Assembly: GCA_963402885.1 (NCBI GenBank) | Contig: OY727095.1 | Span: forward strand, 14,017,001 to 14,081,000 | Direction: 5' to 3' | Origin: Antedon bifida | Lineage: Eukaryota; Echinodermata; Crinoidea; Comatulida; Antedonidae | DNA: 64,000 bases | Shown here: positions 33,230 to 44,683 of the stretch, one piece after another | How positions within the stretch are numbered: the stretch's first letter is position 1 | Layout: each line of letters begins with the position of its first letter | Notes under the pieces: model-generated | Databases searched by the model: none | Told to the model about the DNA's origin: nothing | Seen by the model: only the letters and a program-made list of their open reading frames with translations | Made by a program: the position numbers and the translations under genes

Positions 33230-34390
33230 TAACGCATGCAATCTCCATTGCAAAATTAGGTTCCATTTAAGTATAAATTCTAATATTCCCGACCTCAAAA
33301 TAATTAGTGTTATAACTAACTGTATTTAGCTTCCTAGAATTTCGTCCACCCCTCCAAACGTGTTTCCAACATCGTATCAAACAAGGTGACCGACTTCATT
33401 GCAAAATTAGGTTCCATTGCATTATTGCGAATTTAAGGTTGTTCCCCCGACTTCGAAGTAATACTTGCTTAGAATTTCGCTCAAACTTTTTTCCCACATT
33501 GTAATATGATCTGAACAAACGACTTTATTGCAAAATTACGTTCAATTGTTTGCGAATTCACGTTGTGTTCCCAACCTTAAAATAACTCATGTATTTAGCT
33601 TGCTTAGAATTTCGCTCACCACATTCCCGTCCAAACATTTTCTCACATCGATATGAACAAATGAGATGACGACTTCATTGCAAAATTAGGTTCAATTATT
33701 TGCGAATTCACGTGCTTTTTTCCAACCTCAAAATAAGTATCATGTATTTAGCTTGCTTAGAATTTCGCTCACCCCATATTTCATCCAAAGTTTTTTCCCA
33801 CATCATATGAACAAGATGACACGACTTCATTGCACAATTATGATCTATTATTGCGAATTTATGTTCAAATGTTCCCGATATCAAGGTAAAAAGTACCAGC
33901 TGAATAAAATATCTCTAACATATTGCAAAATTAGTCTCTATTATTGGGAATGTTTCCGACATCAAAGATTGTTAAAACTTGATGAAAATGCCATTAGGAT
34001 TGGTGAATTAATTAGTTAATTACCATTATTTATTTATTGTGATATGCATGTTCAACTGTTACCTTCTATTACGGTACGTGACATGAAAAGATTGATAACA
34101 AAAGAGAACAACGCAATATCTCAAAATTTGGTTTCATTATCTATTTATGTTCTAAATGTTTCCGACCTTATGAGTTATTGTTTTGATGAAACAATCTGAT
34201 GAATTTCCCCTCGAAGTAGGGCCTACCTGTAGCCTGGCATCCCTTATTTATTTATTATAGGTCACACACACACACGTGTAACAAATGAGATGATGAAATT
34301 ATAACAAATATCTAACTAACAATTTGCGACTTAGGTTCGCCATTATTCCGAATTTATGTTTTAATGTTTCAGACATCAAAGTAAATATAG
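33230..34390. repeat. Diverged tandem array, unit about 125-150 bp, inside the TIR element
   Basis: Copies share ATTGCAAAATTAGGTTC, GCGAATTTA, TTCCCGAC or similar, TAGCTTGCTTAGAATTTCGC and TCACATCGTAT-like words, seen from about 33236, 33402, 33530, 33678, 33826 and, weaker, 34118 and 34326. Confidence 0.7.
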
Positions 34391-34767
34391 TGTTATACTG
34401 TAGGTATAATAAGTGAAATAAATGTGATCATGTAACTCATATTCTTAAAGAACTTATAAATAAAAAACATAAATAACATTATACATTTTAAAAAAACGGA
34501 ATTGATTAAAAATGAAACTAAAAGGTTAGGAAACTGTATAGTTAAGCAATGTTAAACAAAAAAATATATACAATATACGGTAATCAATAGAATAACGGGA
34601 TACATTCATATTCAACGAATAATCATTTTAATTTGAAAACATAAACATAGAAATTCATAAAAACGAACAAAATAGTAACGGGAATAATGTACCGACGAAA
34701 GGAACGTCAAATCAAAATATTACTAGGAAATAATGCAGAAATGGAGTCCCATAACTCAAACAATCAA

Positions 34768-34856
34768 CGTTTTAGCGCTAAAGGCAAATTGTCCCAGACC
34801 ATGTCCGCATAACATGCAGACGTGACTTCAGACACTTCCCTTTGGCGCTAAAACGA
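34768..34856. repeat. Inverted repeat around CGTTTTAGCGCTAAAGG
   Basis: CGTTTTAGCGCTAAAGG at the left and CCTTTGGCGCTAAAACG at the right can form a 17-bp stem with a loop of about 50 bases. It is close to the right end of the TIR element. Confidence 0.7.
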
Positions 34857-35573
34857 GTAGTCTTCTTTTCCAGCTGCTTAGAAAGGGGTCGGTAGGCTTC
34901 CCATCATGAATGTCGAGTTTTCTATATTTTTCGATGGCAGTACCTTTCGTTTTTTACACTAAAATCGTAAATTTTCGTCGTATGTTTCAGTTATAATGGT
35001 TTAATTTCATACAATGAATAAAGATTATTAGGTTAGAAATAGTTAAAAAAAGAAAAGTTAATAATTTTCAGTTTGTGTTTATTTGGAAATAAATAATATC
35101 AATATTTAATAACACGATTAGCTCGCCAGAAACGTGCTGCCAAATTAAGTGACCTAGCCTTGTGCGATACAGACCACGCGCACCTCATTTGGCAATGTCA
35201 CTTCATTTGGCGTTACAGGGCCTGCCCCAGCTACTGTAGGCCTAGGCCTACTAACTACTAGCAATGGGAATCCCTAGCATTTTTAGCAATATAGAGTATT
35301 ATTAGGCCTAGCCTAGCTAACTAAGGCCTAGCCTAGGATACGAATATAAGATCCAAAGAATTAAAAGAAGCAAGACCTGCCATTAAAATAATGCAGTATA
35401 AATAATTCCGTATGATAATAATAAAACAAAAACTTACTTCTTGTGTTTGACATTTTTCGCGGCCTAACATGCGAGTGGTTTGTGTGGGGGGAGGGGGGTG
35501 AATAAACTTTATTTTTTATAGAGGGCGCAATCACCATTTGTGTATGTAACATAACATAATCGCTGTGTAATAT

Positions 35574-35609
35574 CATAGAGATATTATAGTGAACTATAAT
35601 ATCTCTATG
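35574..35609. repeat. Perfect 17-bp-arm palindrome
   Basis: CATAGAGATATTATAGT, two bases, then ACTATAATATCTCTATG. The half-site TAGATATTATAGTGAACTAT also occurs at about 5968, in a region sharing other fragments with 35.5-36.3 kb. Confidence 0.9.
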
Positions 35610-36550
35610 GTAATATCGAAGAACTTTATTAATATTACTTTCTGGATTGGTGAAATGGATATTATTATTCCTATAATATTGTTAGAATCTACCCCACCCC
35701 AAGTTTTTAATTCATTAGTATTTATTAACAAATATATAAACACCATTTGTGTACGTAACATTACATAAACACTGAATTGAGCTTTAATTTACAAAATTTA
35801 ATTAAAAGTGAAAACCCCTTTTCAAATCATTTCAACAAACAGACATAAAATGTATTCATAACAAATATAATTTAGTACTGTACAAAAAAATTGAACACTA
35901 CTGTATAAACAATTCATCGAACATTAATTTAGATTTAAGCATTGTTTGTTTAACAATCGGATCAAATAAACAGAAATAGAGAAGTGGTGTTTAGTAGCAC
36001 AGTGAGATTTAACAAAGTATGGTAAGGGAAGGATTAGAGGGTGCAAGGATTAATTCTGTACTTCCGTTTTGGTCTCATTTGCATGTGTTTGTCCCGTTTT
36101 GTTTTTGTAATTTTGCATATAAAAAGCATTAATCATGGACCTATAGATGTAATTTATAGTCCATGCAAAATTAATTTAAAAACTATATAATTAACTGGTT
36201 CTCTGAAATAAAACAAAATTGGAAGACTTTCCAACTACTTCCAGTTGCAGGGTATTTTGCCTCTTTATTTTTAATATTCAAACTTTGTTCATTTACTGTA
36301 CTTAGAAAAGGAAGAAAAAAAAATTATATTAATTACAATAAGCCAAACTTTACTCAAAATGCAGATTTAAGCATGAAAACATTGACATTGAAAAATTTAA
36401 ATTAAAAACATATTTTATAATGACAGTTCACACAGACTGATAAATTTCTACATCATTAATAGTTATCATTATCAATTGTACCTGTAAACAACTGCAGCTT
36501 GCGGTTTAAATTATCCACAATAAATTGTGTGGAAAATATGACTGTCTTCA
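35610..36550. other. No gene seen
   Basis: AT-rich DNA with repeat fragments related to 5.0-5.5 kb (for example CCAGTTGCAGGGTATTTTGC at about 36240). No coding evidence. Confidence 0.4.
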
Positions 36551-36554
36551 GAAA

Positions 36555-37768
36555 ATACAAACCTACATTAAACTGAATCTTACATGATCCATAGATTTCA
36601 ACTGCCTCGTTTTCTGCAAGATTGTCCTACTGCTAAATGATACCGATATTTCATCACTGTATGGACGGATGTATTTATCGTTAAATTCAAAATTTAAAAA
36701 GCATTTTATCAATTATTGTTAGAATTGATAACTGTAATCTCACCACCCCCCCCCCCCCCCACCCCCTTTAAGCTTGATAGTTATTTCAGAAGGGGTCCTC
36801 AACATAACAATGTAAAAAATAAAAATTTACACAGACAAATATTAATTTATACAGTATAACAATATTTATATTTATAATTTAAGATATATTAAAATTCTTT
36901 ACAAATATATATATATTTAAATAATTGCTTATTAATATTGTCTTGGTCACAATACACTTAGATTGTCATGTGTATAATTATTACATGATTTCTTGATTTA
37001 AAATATAATCACTGTTATTATCATTGTTGACAATACAAACAATTTCAACATTATCAGTATCATTCTTAGCACCAACAAAAACATATCAAATATATATTTG
37101 ACCAAATGTTTTCATTTAACACATTCTTATCAACATAGCTGCAACATACACTAATGAAAACACAATGAGATTGTAGAGGAATTTAACTAATTACAGTGTT
37201 TCAATATTTGAAGAAAAAAACATTTTTAATATGTGTGCTAATTATGTACAACTTTCAGGTATCTAAACTGTAAATATAAAAAAATAGTATGTATGTCTGT
37301 CTGTTTGTCCGTCCACTTTCCATTCAATTTTGAAATAGTAAGAGCAATTGGTTTGTATCAGCAAATACAAACCTACATTAAACTGAATCTTACATGATCC
37401 ATAGATTTCAACTGCCTCATTTCTGTGGGGTTGTCCTACTGCTATACCGATATTTCATCATTGTATGGACGGGTGTATTTATCGCAACGGCAGAATGAAA
37501 TAATTGCTAAATTAAATTCAAAATTTAAAAGCATTTTATCAATTATTGTTCGAATTGATAACTGTAGTCTCACCCCTCCCCCCACCCCCTTTAAGCTTGA
37601 TAGTTGTTTCAGAAGGGGTCCTCAACATAACAATGTAAAAAATAGTAATTTACACAGATAAATATTAATTTATACAGTATAACAATATTTATATTTATAA
37701 TTTAAGATGTATTAAAATTCTTTACAAATATATATATATATTTTAATAATTGCTTATTAATATTGTAG
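36555..37768. repeat. Direct duplication, about 390-bp blocks about 0.8 kb apart
   Basis: AATACAAACCTACATTAAAC to ATTGCTTATTAATATTGT occurs at about 36555-36941 and again at about 37365-37768 with small differences. A poly(C) run (36742-36760) in the first copy is shorter in the second. The frame 37425-37661 lies in the second copy and is not coding by any domain evidence. Confidence 0.85.
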
Positions 37769-37899
37769 ATTTAATTATATATTATTACAATATCTTAAAA
37801 ATCTTTTTAAAAATTATGTACAATTAATGGTAATTATATAAGTTTATATATAAGGATTTAAAATTAACAACAAATCTATATTATAAGTGAGAGAGTTTG

Positions 37900-38850
37900 T
37901 ACGTTTGTTTGTCGGTTTCGTTATACAAATACTTTTTCATACGTAGCAGGGTATCAAAATGACCGCAATTGTACCGGGAAGGATCTAAACTATTTTTTAC
38001 CATCTTGAATCACCATCTTGAATCCAAGTTAGAGGCCAAAATGGGGTCAAAATGCTTCACTTTTCTCCACTTATAATATTTGTTCGACAAAATGACCACA
38101 ATTGTACTGGGAATGTTTTAAACTATATTTCAACATTATCTGCCATCTTGGATCCAGGGGCAAAAATATGGTGAAAATGCCCCACTTTTCCCCAATTTTG
38201 ATGTTTGTTTCTGCTCGTAATACATATGGGGTATCAAAATTACCGCAATGAATTGTAGTAGAAACTTTTTTAAGTATTTTAACTATCCTTGGGAAGCGGT
38301 TGGGAGTTTGGAGTGGGGGTGTAGGCTTATCCAGGGAATGTTTTAAACTACATTTGAAAACTTTGGGAATGATGGCTCAACATAATTGTACTGGAAACAC
38401 ATCACCCCATTACGGGTTGTGTTGGGAGGGGAGGGGCGGAGATACTGGCGTTAATAAGGTACAACATGATTGGAATTGTACTGGGAACAGTAACTACATT
38501 TTAACTGTCCTGGGGAGGTGTTAAGGTTTGTTGATTGTGGCTGGGATGGGGAGAGGATAAAGAAGGCTGGGGCAGAGGTAATTCAAAATTAAATATTTTA
38601 ATCATTAGCCAATATTACACCTATTCATTTACACAGTTTGCAAAGTACTTAAACCATAGGCCTATCATAGCTATATATCGCTCGCTTGGTCTCTCACTAT
38701 GAAGTTGTTGAATTGAAATTTATACTGGGAAGGATTTGATTGAAGAGGGGTGGAGGTTGGTGAGTATAGAGAGATATGGCCTTCAGGGGTTATGAGGTAT
38801 CAAATTGATCGGAATTGTACTGAAAAGGTTTTAAACTAAATTTGATAAGA
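37900..38850. repeat. Degenerate repeats around ATTGTACTGGGAA
   Basis: GTATCAAAATGACCGCAATT, ATTGTACTGGGAA-like words and TTTTAAACTA recur at irregular spacing (about 37950, 38100, 38385, 38475, 38725, 38800). Very G-rich patches lie between. The frame at 38300-38524 is a by-product. Confidence 0.6.
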
Positions 38851-39016
38851 AATACCGTTAACCTGTTTTCTTTAATGATGTTGATATATTAAAGCTGAGA
38901 GTATTCTACTAAGAAGGTATCACTTGTTTAATTTTTAAAGATGGCATATTAAAAAGTATGGTTTATTGCGGTATGTAATAATCTATCTGTATCAAAGTGG
39001 TTTTGGACCAAGCGAC

Positions 39017-39337
39017 CGGAAGATTTATTCATGTGAAAAGATACAAAAGGTTTGATGATGTAGTTAGGTGCGTATTAGGATGAGATGCAATATTCAACAT
39101 TGCTGCCGGGTCACAACCTGTACATGGGGCCTGTGGGGATCATAACATAGGGGGGTAAAAATGCATTTATTCATGTGAAGCGATACATGGATAAACTTTT
39201 TTGGATATCATTCGCAGTGGGCTACTAATGATTACATCACCAATGACAGTAACTTTATCCTGTACATAAGCTCAGACAGCAACCCTAAAGATCCGCAGTT
39301 TCCCCCTATTCGGCTATATACTCGGCGCGTACGTCGT
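39017..39337 (+). repeat. Left long TIR
   Basis: Starts CCGGAAGATTTATTCATGT and ends CTCGGCGCGTACGTCGT. A frame through it shares the peptide RVYSRIGGNCG with a frame through the right TIR (42867-43094); this is explained by the inverted repeat. Confidence 0.85.
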
Positions 39338-39746
39338 AGGTTCAACTGTCGGACTAGAACTGATAATAGTAAAATGCTGCTACAACAACAACGACCTTTT
39401 AAAAAGTTATACTTATTTATGTTGGCACTAAGTATAGGTATTGAGAATGACAAAAACTCGAATGAATGAACTTTTACATACTCAGGATGTGCACATCAGG
39501 ATGTGCGCATGAACAATACAGATAACAAGGGATTTTTCACTAGTGGGGGGAAATTCTACACCTCAGAACGATTCCGGACAAGTTAAGCCAGTATAGGATC
39601 CGACTGTGGCTACTTAAAATGGAGTCGCTGCAATCAATGAGAAATTACAAGGATTCTGATTCCTGAATTCATGGAGATTGTAAACTTTCAACAGAATATT
39701 CCCGTAGGCCTATATTCTTGGATATAGAAATTTGTCGAAATCAAGT

Positions 39747-41617
39747 CTCACATCTGTAGAAAAGCTAAAGCACATCGAACCAGAGGCATTGGATATCCTA
39801 AAGGCTGGTGCTTTCTCGACCAGAAGAACCACAAAGACATACTCCAGAAGTGCAATCGATATATCCCTAGAGCAAACGGTTAACAGGGACGCCGCATCTT
39901 CGGCAAGTGGAATAACCTCTTTTGCTAATTCGGCTAGCGCATTTCGCCGTTGGTGTGTTTGTCTTACTCAACGTAGTATGGCTGTATCTGAGATGAAGGA
40001 TATGTGTGGAACGGGATAACCGCGATGTAAATAATCTACAAGGCATGCTACACAACACATGTAATCCGTTTGCCGTTGAAGCACCAACCAAATTGGTCAA
40101 CATTGCCACAGGAAAGTCTGCTAATCCGGATACCCGTTCGTATCTACTCGATACACTGCAGCGAGGAGCAAAGCTGAGGCATGTATTTCACAAGGAGTGT
40201 GTAGCAGACGACACAAGATTATTGAAGACGGTCAACCGTGTAAAGGTTCGAAATTTTGCTGCTGCAAACATGAAGATCAAACCATCTAAAGACAAAAAGG
40301 CTCTTGTAGCTGCTGAGGGTGTTCGTGACGCATTTGGATATTTACTTTCAATGACTACCATTGATTTACACCAGGTCCTGTGCTTCCCTATCACTGATAT
40401 ACCGCTTTCAATCGAACATACTGATGGTACTCCGACAAAAACAGAGAAGGCAACGCTTACCAAGATTTTAGAGTCGGAAATACCAAATCAAAATGACATC
40501 CCAGATCCGGTGATCGACGCAACACTTTTCGATGGTGGACTTGTACTTCATGAAATTTTGGCGCGACACAATTCATCCACATATGGAAAAATAATTACAG
40601 ATATCATGATCAAGGTATGCTCAGCTGCTGGAAATTCTGTCCATCTACTTCTAGACAAGTATGTTACTCCATCTATAAAAGATGCATAAGAGAGGAGCGG
40701 AAGAAACCGGGTCCACGTTCACAATAACCGGGGCGGTGCAACAACAACACAAGAAAGGTATGGAGCTGCTAAAAAATGGGGAATTTAAAGACGCATTTGC
40801 CCAGTACATTCTACGTGAGATAACAAACCTGCATTATGCAGAGATTGTTGGGAGAAAGACGTTATATGTATCGTATGGTGGAAAGTGCGTCAGACTTAGT
40901 CGGGAAGACGAACCAACAGCATTTCAAGGGGACCATGAAGAGGCAGACACGCTGCTAGCATTCCACGCTTATCTAACTGACGGGAACTTAAAGATCCGAT
41001 CATCGGATACAGATGTCCTCGTCGTTCTAATAGGTCTTGCAGCAAAAAGACAAGGTACTATCCTAATGGACTATGGGTCGGCAAACAACCGACGTATGAT
41101 TAATGTGTCAGCAGTGTCCAGAGATCTCGAAGAGAAGCAGGAGGGATTAAGTGAGGCGCTCATTGCATTTCACGCACTCACTGAGTGTGATTTCACTTCG
41201 GCATTTTACCGCAAAGGCAAGTCAATCCCATTTACATATTTAGTGAAGGACAAGAAACATGTTGCTGCATTGCGATGACAGGATGGACAAACCCGCAGTC
41301 ACTGCCTATGTACATGCAAGATATATGGGTTTAAAAGCATGAACAGTACTAATGAGGCCAGGTACCAATCGTTTCGCAAAATGACAACTGGAAAGAAGAA
41401 AGTCAAGAAGATCAACTGTTCGTCATTGCCACCATGTGAAATCACACTCACCCAGCATCTGTTGAGGGCAAATTATGTATCTATTATGTGGAGACACGCT
41501 CATACTCCTCAGCCAACACAAAACCTACACCCACTAAACTATGGATGGGTTTTGATAATGGTGATGGAAGGTATGTACCTAAATGGTTTGATGGAAATGC
41601 TCTACCAGATACGTTGA
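39747..41617 (+). pseudogene. Broken transposon-borne gene with XPG/FEN-like nuclease motifs
   Basis: Three successive reading frames carry one protein. 39747-40019 has IDISLEQTVNRDAASSASGI and FRRWCV. 40020-40689 is a middle part with FDGGLVLHEIL. 40682-41278 has GDHEEADTLLAFHA, RSSDTDVLVVLIGL and LIAFHALTECDFTSAFYRKG. A tail at 41339-41617 has LTQHLLRANYVSIMWR. At least three frame breaks make it a pseudogene. The family is common as uncharacterised repeat-like genes in marine animals. I infer kinship with XPG/FEN nucleases: the Glu-Ala-Asp motif, the Asp-x-Asp strand and the Cys-Asp motif before a Gly-Lys-Gly-like turn match the order of the XPG-I acidic sites and the helix-hairpin region. 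Not proven. Confidence 0.65.
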
Positions 41618-41640
41618 CTAGTGATCCACACTCGGAACAC

Positions 41641-42230
41641 ATTATGGATAAGTAACGATATTTAATTTGGTCCTGAGTATGTTGCATTTTATCAGATATC
41701 ACTGTCTAATGTTAGTACAGTAACAATTTTAAATTTGACTTGGGCAGCTATAGTAAAATGATGTGCAATAATCGATACAGTAGTCGATCCATTATGGATA
41801 AGTAACGATATTTAATTTGGTCCCGACTATGTTGCATTTTATCAGATATCACTGTCTAATGTTAGTACAGTAACAATTTTAAATTTGACTTGGGCAGCTA
41901 TAGTAAAATGATGTGCAGTAATCAATAAAGTAGTCGATCCATTATGGATAAGTAACGATATTTAATTCGATTCAGTTTGTTGCGTTTTATCAGATATCAC
42001 TTTCTTATGTTAGTTAGTAAAATAATGTGCAATAATCAATTCAGTAGTCGATCCATTGTGGATAAGTAACGATATTTAATTTGGTCCAGTATTATTAATG
42101 TTGCCTTTATCAGATATCACTGTCTAATGTTAGTACAGTAACAATTAAAAATTTGACTTTGGTTCAGTTAAAGTAAAACAATGTGCAGTAAGTAATCGAT
42201 ACAGTAGTCGATCCATTATGGACAAGTAAC
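41641..42230. repeat. Subterminal tandem repeat, 5 copies, 150-bp unit
   Basis: ATTATGGATAAGTAACGATA starts at 41641, 41791 and 41941 (exactly 150 bp apart); diverged copies start at 42055 and 42215. Units include TTTATCAGATATCACTGTCT and CAGTAGTCGATCC. Located between the pseudogene and the right TIR. Confidence 0.92.
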
Positions 42231-42988
42231 GATGTTTAAAATGTTGGCAAATTAAGTTTTTTGTTGGTTTTTATCAGTCTAATTCACATGAAAACGGTTA
42301 CTTTTTTTTATTTAAATTGAGTTAAAAACACAGTAATAGTGTGCAATCGATAGTCTAATCTATACCTTACCAATTCTCTAAGTGATTATGTTGAATTCGA
42401 ACTATTATTTACTTTACTATTATGTTATGTTATGTTAAAAAATGTTGCAAATTTAGATTTCGTTGCCTTTTTTCATATAGACATATCACTTGTGTCTAGT
42501 GTGTAATTAAAACAATATTTAAATCGCGTTATAATAATAATGTACAATAATCGGTACCGGTGTCGATCATTATGAGTGTAATTATTTAGTTTATCTGAAA
42601 AATATCCTTAAAATTATATTATTTTGATCGAAATAATGATTTTGATATAATATTGATTGTTCAAAATGTTACCCTAAAATACAAATCTGCTGTTGGTTAT
42701 TTTAAGTGTTTTTATTGGTGTTATTATTCCAAAATAAAGATATATTTCAATTATAAAATAAAAGTCACTCGTTATTGTGAATGTGTTTGTATTATCAACA
42801 TTGTTGATCACGAATGGATGATTCATACTTCATGGATAAACCCATTTTGGGCGAGTTCCTAAGAGTTTGATGTTTGATGATTTGGTACAGGAAAAAACTG
42901 CTCTCTTTATTGTTTTAGCATTCTACTGTGTATTTATTGTCAGTCCGAGTCTGTATCACGTATTTCTAACTCAGCTGAACGCCATAAG

Positions 42989-43310
42989 ACGACATACGCG
43001 CCGAGTATATAGCCGAATAGGGGGAAACTGCGGACCTTTAGGGCTGCTGTCTGAGCTTATGTACAGGATAAAGTTGCTGTCATTGGTGATATAATCATTA
43101 GTAGCCCACTGCGAATGATATCCAAAAAAGTTTATCCTTGTGTAGCTTCACATGAATAAATGCATTTTTACCCCCCTATGTTATGATCCCCACAGGCCCC
43201 ATGTACAGGCTGTGACCCGGCAGCAATGTCGAATATTGCATCTCGCCCTAATACGCACCTAACTACATCATCAAACCTTTTGTATCTTTTTACATGAATA
43301 AATCTTCCGG
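42989..43310 (-). repeat. Right long TIR
   Basis: Begins ACGACATACGCGCCGAG and ends ACATGAATAAATCTTCCGG, the inverted counterpart of the left TIR. Confidence 0.85.
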
Positions 43311-44683
43311 GCACCCGGTCTATTTACGACATAACTCAGATTTCTTTAGGTATTCATATGGCCTGGTGCGCAGTGAAACAGGCTATATTATTTGTGGTAC
43401 TAAGATAGAATTCCATCATTGAAAAAATAGACATTTTTTCAATAATGATGCATCACAATATGTCCTCTTGATAAATTTTTCTCAAAACATAGAGCCCAAA
43501 TAAATGAACCAACAGTAACCAATACTATTTCCAATGCTTATATGCCAATACCACAACTACAATACAACAAATTATCAAGCCACAGTTCTCTGAAAGAAAA
43601 AGGGAAAAAAAAAAATTGATTTAAACACCTTTAATTTTTTTGTGTGAGCTTTCAAGATTTTACAGTTTTATTATTATTTTTTTTGTGTTTATTAAATTTG
43701 AAAATCAAAATCTACAATTACTACTTTTATATTTGTTGGAACTTAATTATTTTGTTTATAGCTATAAAAGTGAAAAAAATACATTTCTTTGATTTGCCGC
43801 ATTTCAATTTTTTAAGACTCTTAACTTGATTTGATTTTATTCGGTTTCAACATAAGACTAAGGAAATTACCTTTGGCAAATGTCTGTATGCTTTCTTTCA
43901 GGCTAGAAATAAAAATGTATATGTACACATTAGTAAAACTATAATAAGGATAACAGACTCGTAAGCAGGAGGGTTTTTATGGTTCTAGCAACCCCTCCCC
44001 ACTCCCTTTTTTACAGTATTATTATCAAAATTAAGAAATGCAAGGAGCAATTGGTACCATGATGGCTATGTGAAAAGAATCCCCTTCAATAAGGGGATCA
44101 ATAAATTATGACTTAAATATCATACATTTGTATGTGTTTTGAGCTTCTTTTTAAAATATTTTATTGCAGAAAGCAACACATATACATCAAAGTTCAGTTA
44201 TCTTTGTAATACGGGAGAATATAAAACCAGGAGCATGTTAGTTCAGGAGACAAGTATAAATATGTGAGTCTGTCGGCCAAAACGGAAGTGTGGCATGTAT
44301 CTTACTGAAATTGAAAATATTGGTAGGACAAAAGGTCCGTTAAGTTTATGCAGAATGTAATTCTATATAAAACCAGGATTGTTTCATTATTATTATTTGG
44401 TGGTTGGGTTTAAAAGTTCTTTTGATGTTTGTTATTCTTGATTTTGTGTAAAATTGTTTCAACACTATTTTTATGGTTAAACTTTATGGTTGTATTAACA
44501 GGTTATGTTATTAATATATACAAATGAACTGATAGACACACAAGTGATAGTAATAATATTCGTTCCAGACTATCACCTCAGGGCATACAATTAACTAGCA
44601 GGGTGTTGGTTTATCTCTATACTATTGGAGAGTATAAATAAACAGTATAGATACTGTGATAAATGCGCCACTCATTATACTAC
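43311..44683. other. No gene seen; probable 3-prime flank of the HEPN gene
   Basis: No exon-like frame. A minus-strand AATAAA is present at about 44158-44163 and could end the HEPN transcript, though it is far from the stop. Confidence 0.4.

Larger units (their letters stand above)
31738..35223. mobile_element. TIR element, 3.5 kb, no recognised coding region
   Basis: Left end GGCCTGTCACGCCAAATGAG (with a second GCCAAATGAGGTACCGC) and right end CTCATTTGGCAATGTCAC, TTCATTTGGCGTTACAGGGC are inverted over about 60 bases. CCTAGG/AGGCCTA-rich DNA lies on both sides. The interior is mostly a diverged tandem array (33230-34390) and a strong inverted repeat (about 34768-34856). Target duplication is not clear. 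Probably a non-autonomous or decayed DNA transposon. Confidence 0.7.
39017..43310. mobile_element. DNA element with about 321-bp terminal inverted repeats
   Basis: Segment 39017-39337 is the reverse complement of 42989-43310 at roughly 90 percent identity by eye. The outer ends read CCGGAAGATTTATTCATGT and its complement. Between them lie a plus-strand, frameshifted gene (39747-41617) and a five-copy subterminal tandem repeat (41641-42230). No clear target duplication is visible. The broken gene suggests a dead copy. Confidence 0.85.

Noticed and set aside
36555..37768. LTR pair of a retrotransposon
   Set aside because: The direct repeats lack TG/CA ends, a primer-binding site and any gag/pol sequence between them.
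39232..43094. Two frames sharing the peptide RVYSRIGGNCG, as a possible paired gene family
   Set aside because: Both lie in the 321-bp TIRs and are explained by the inverted repeat.
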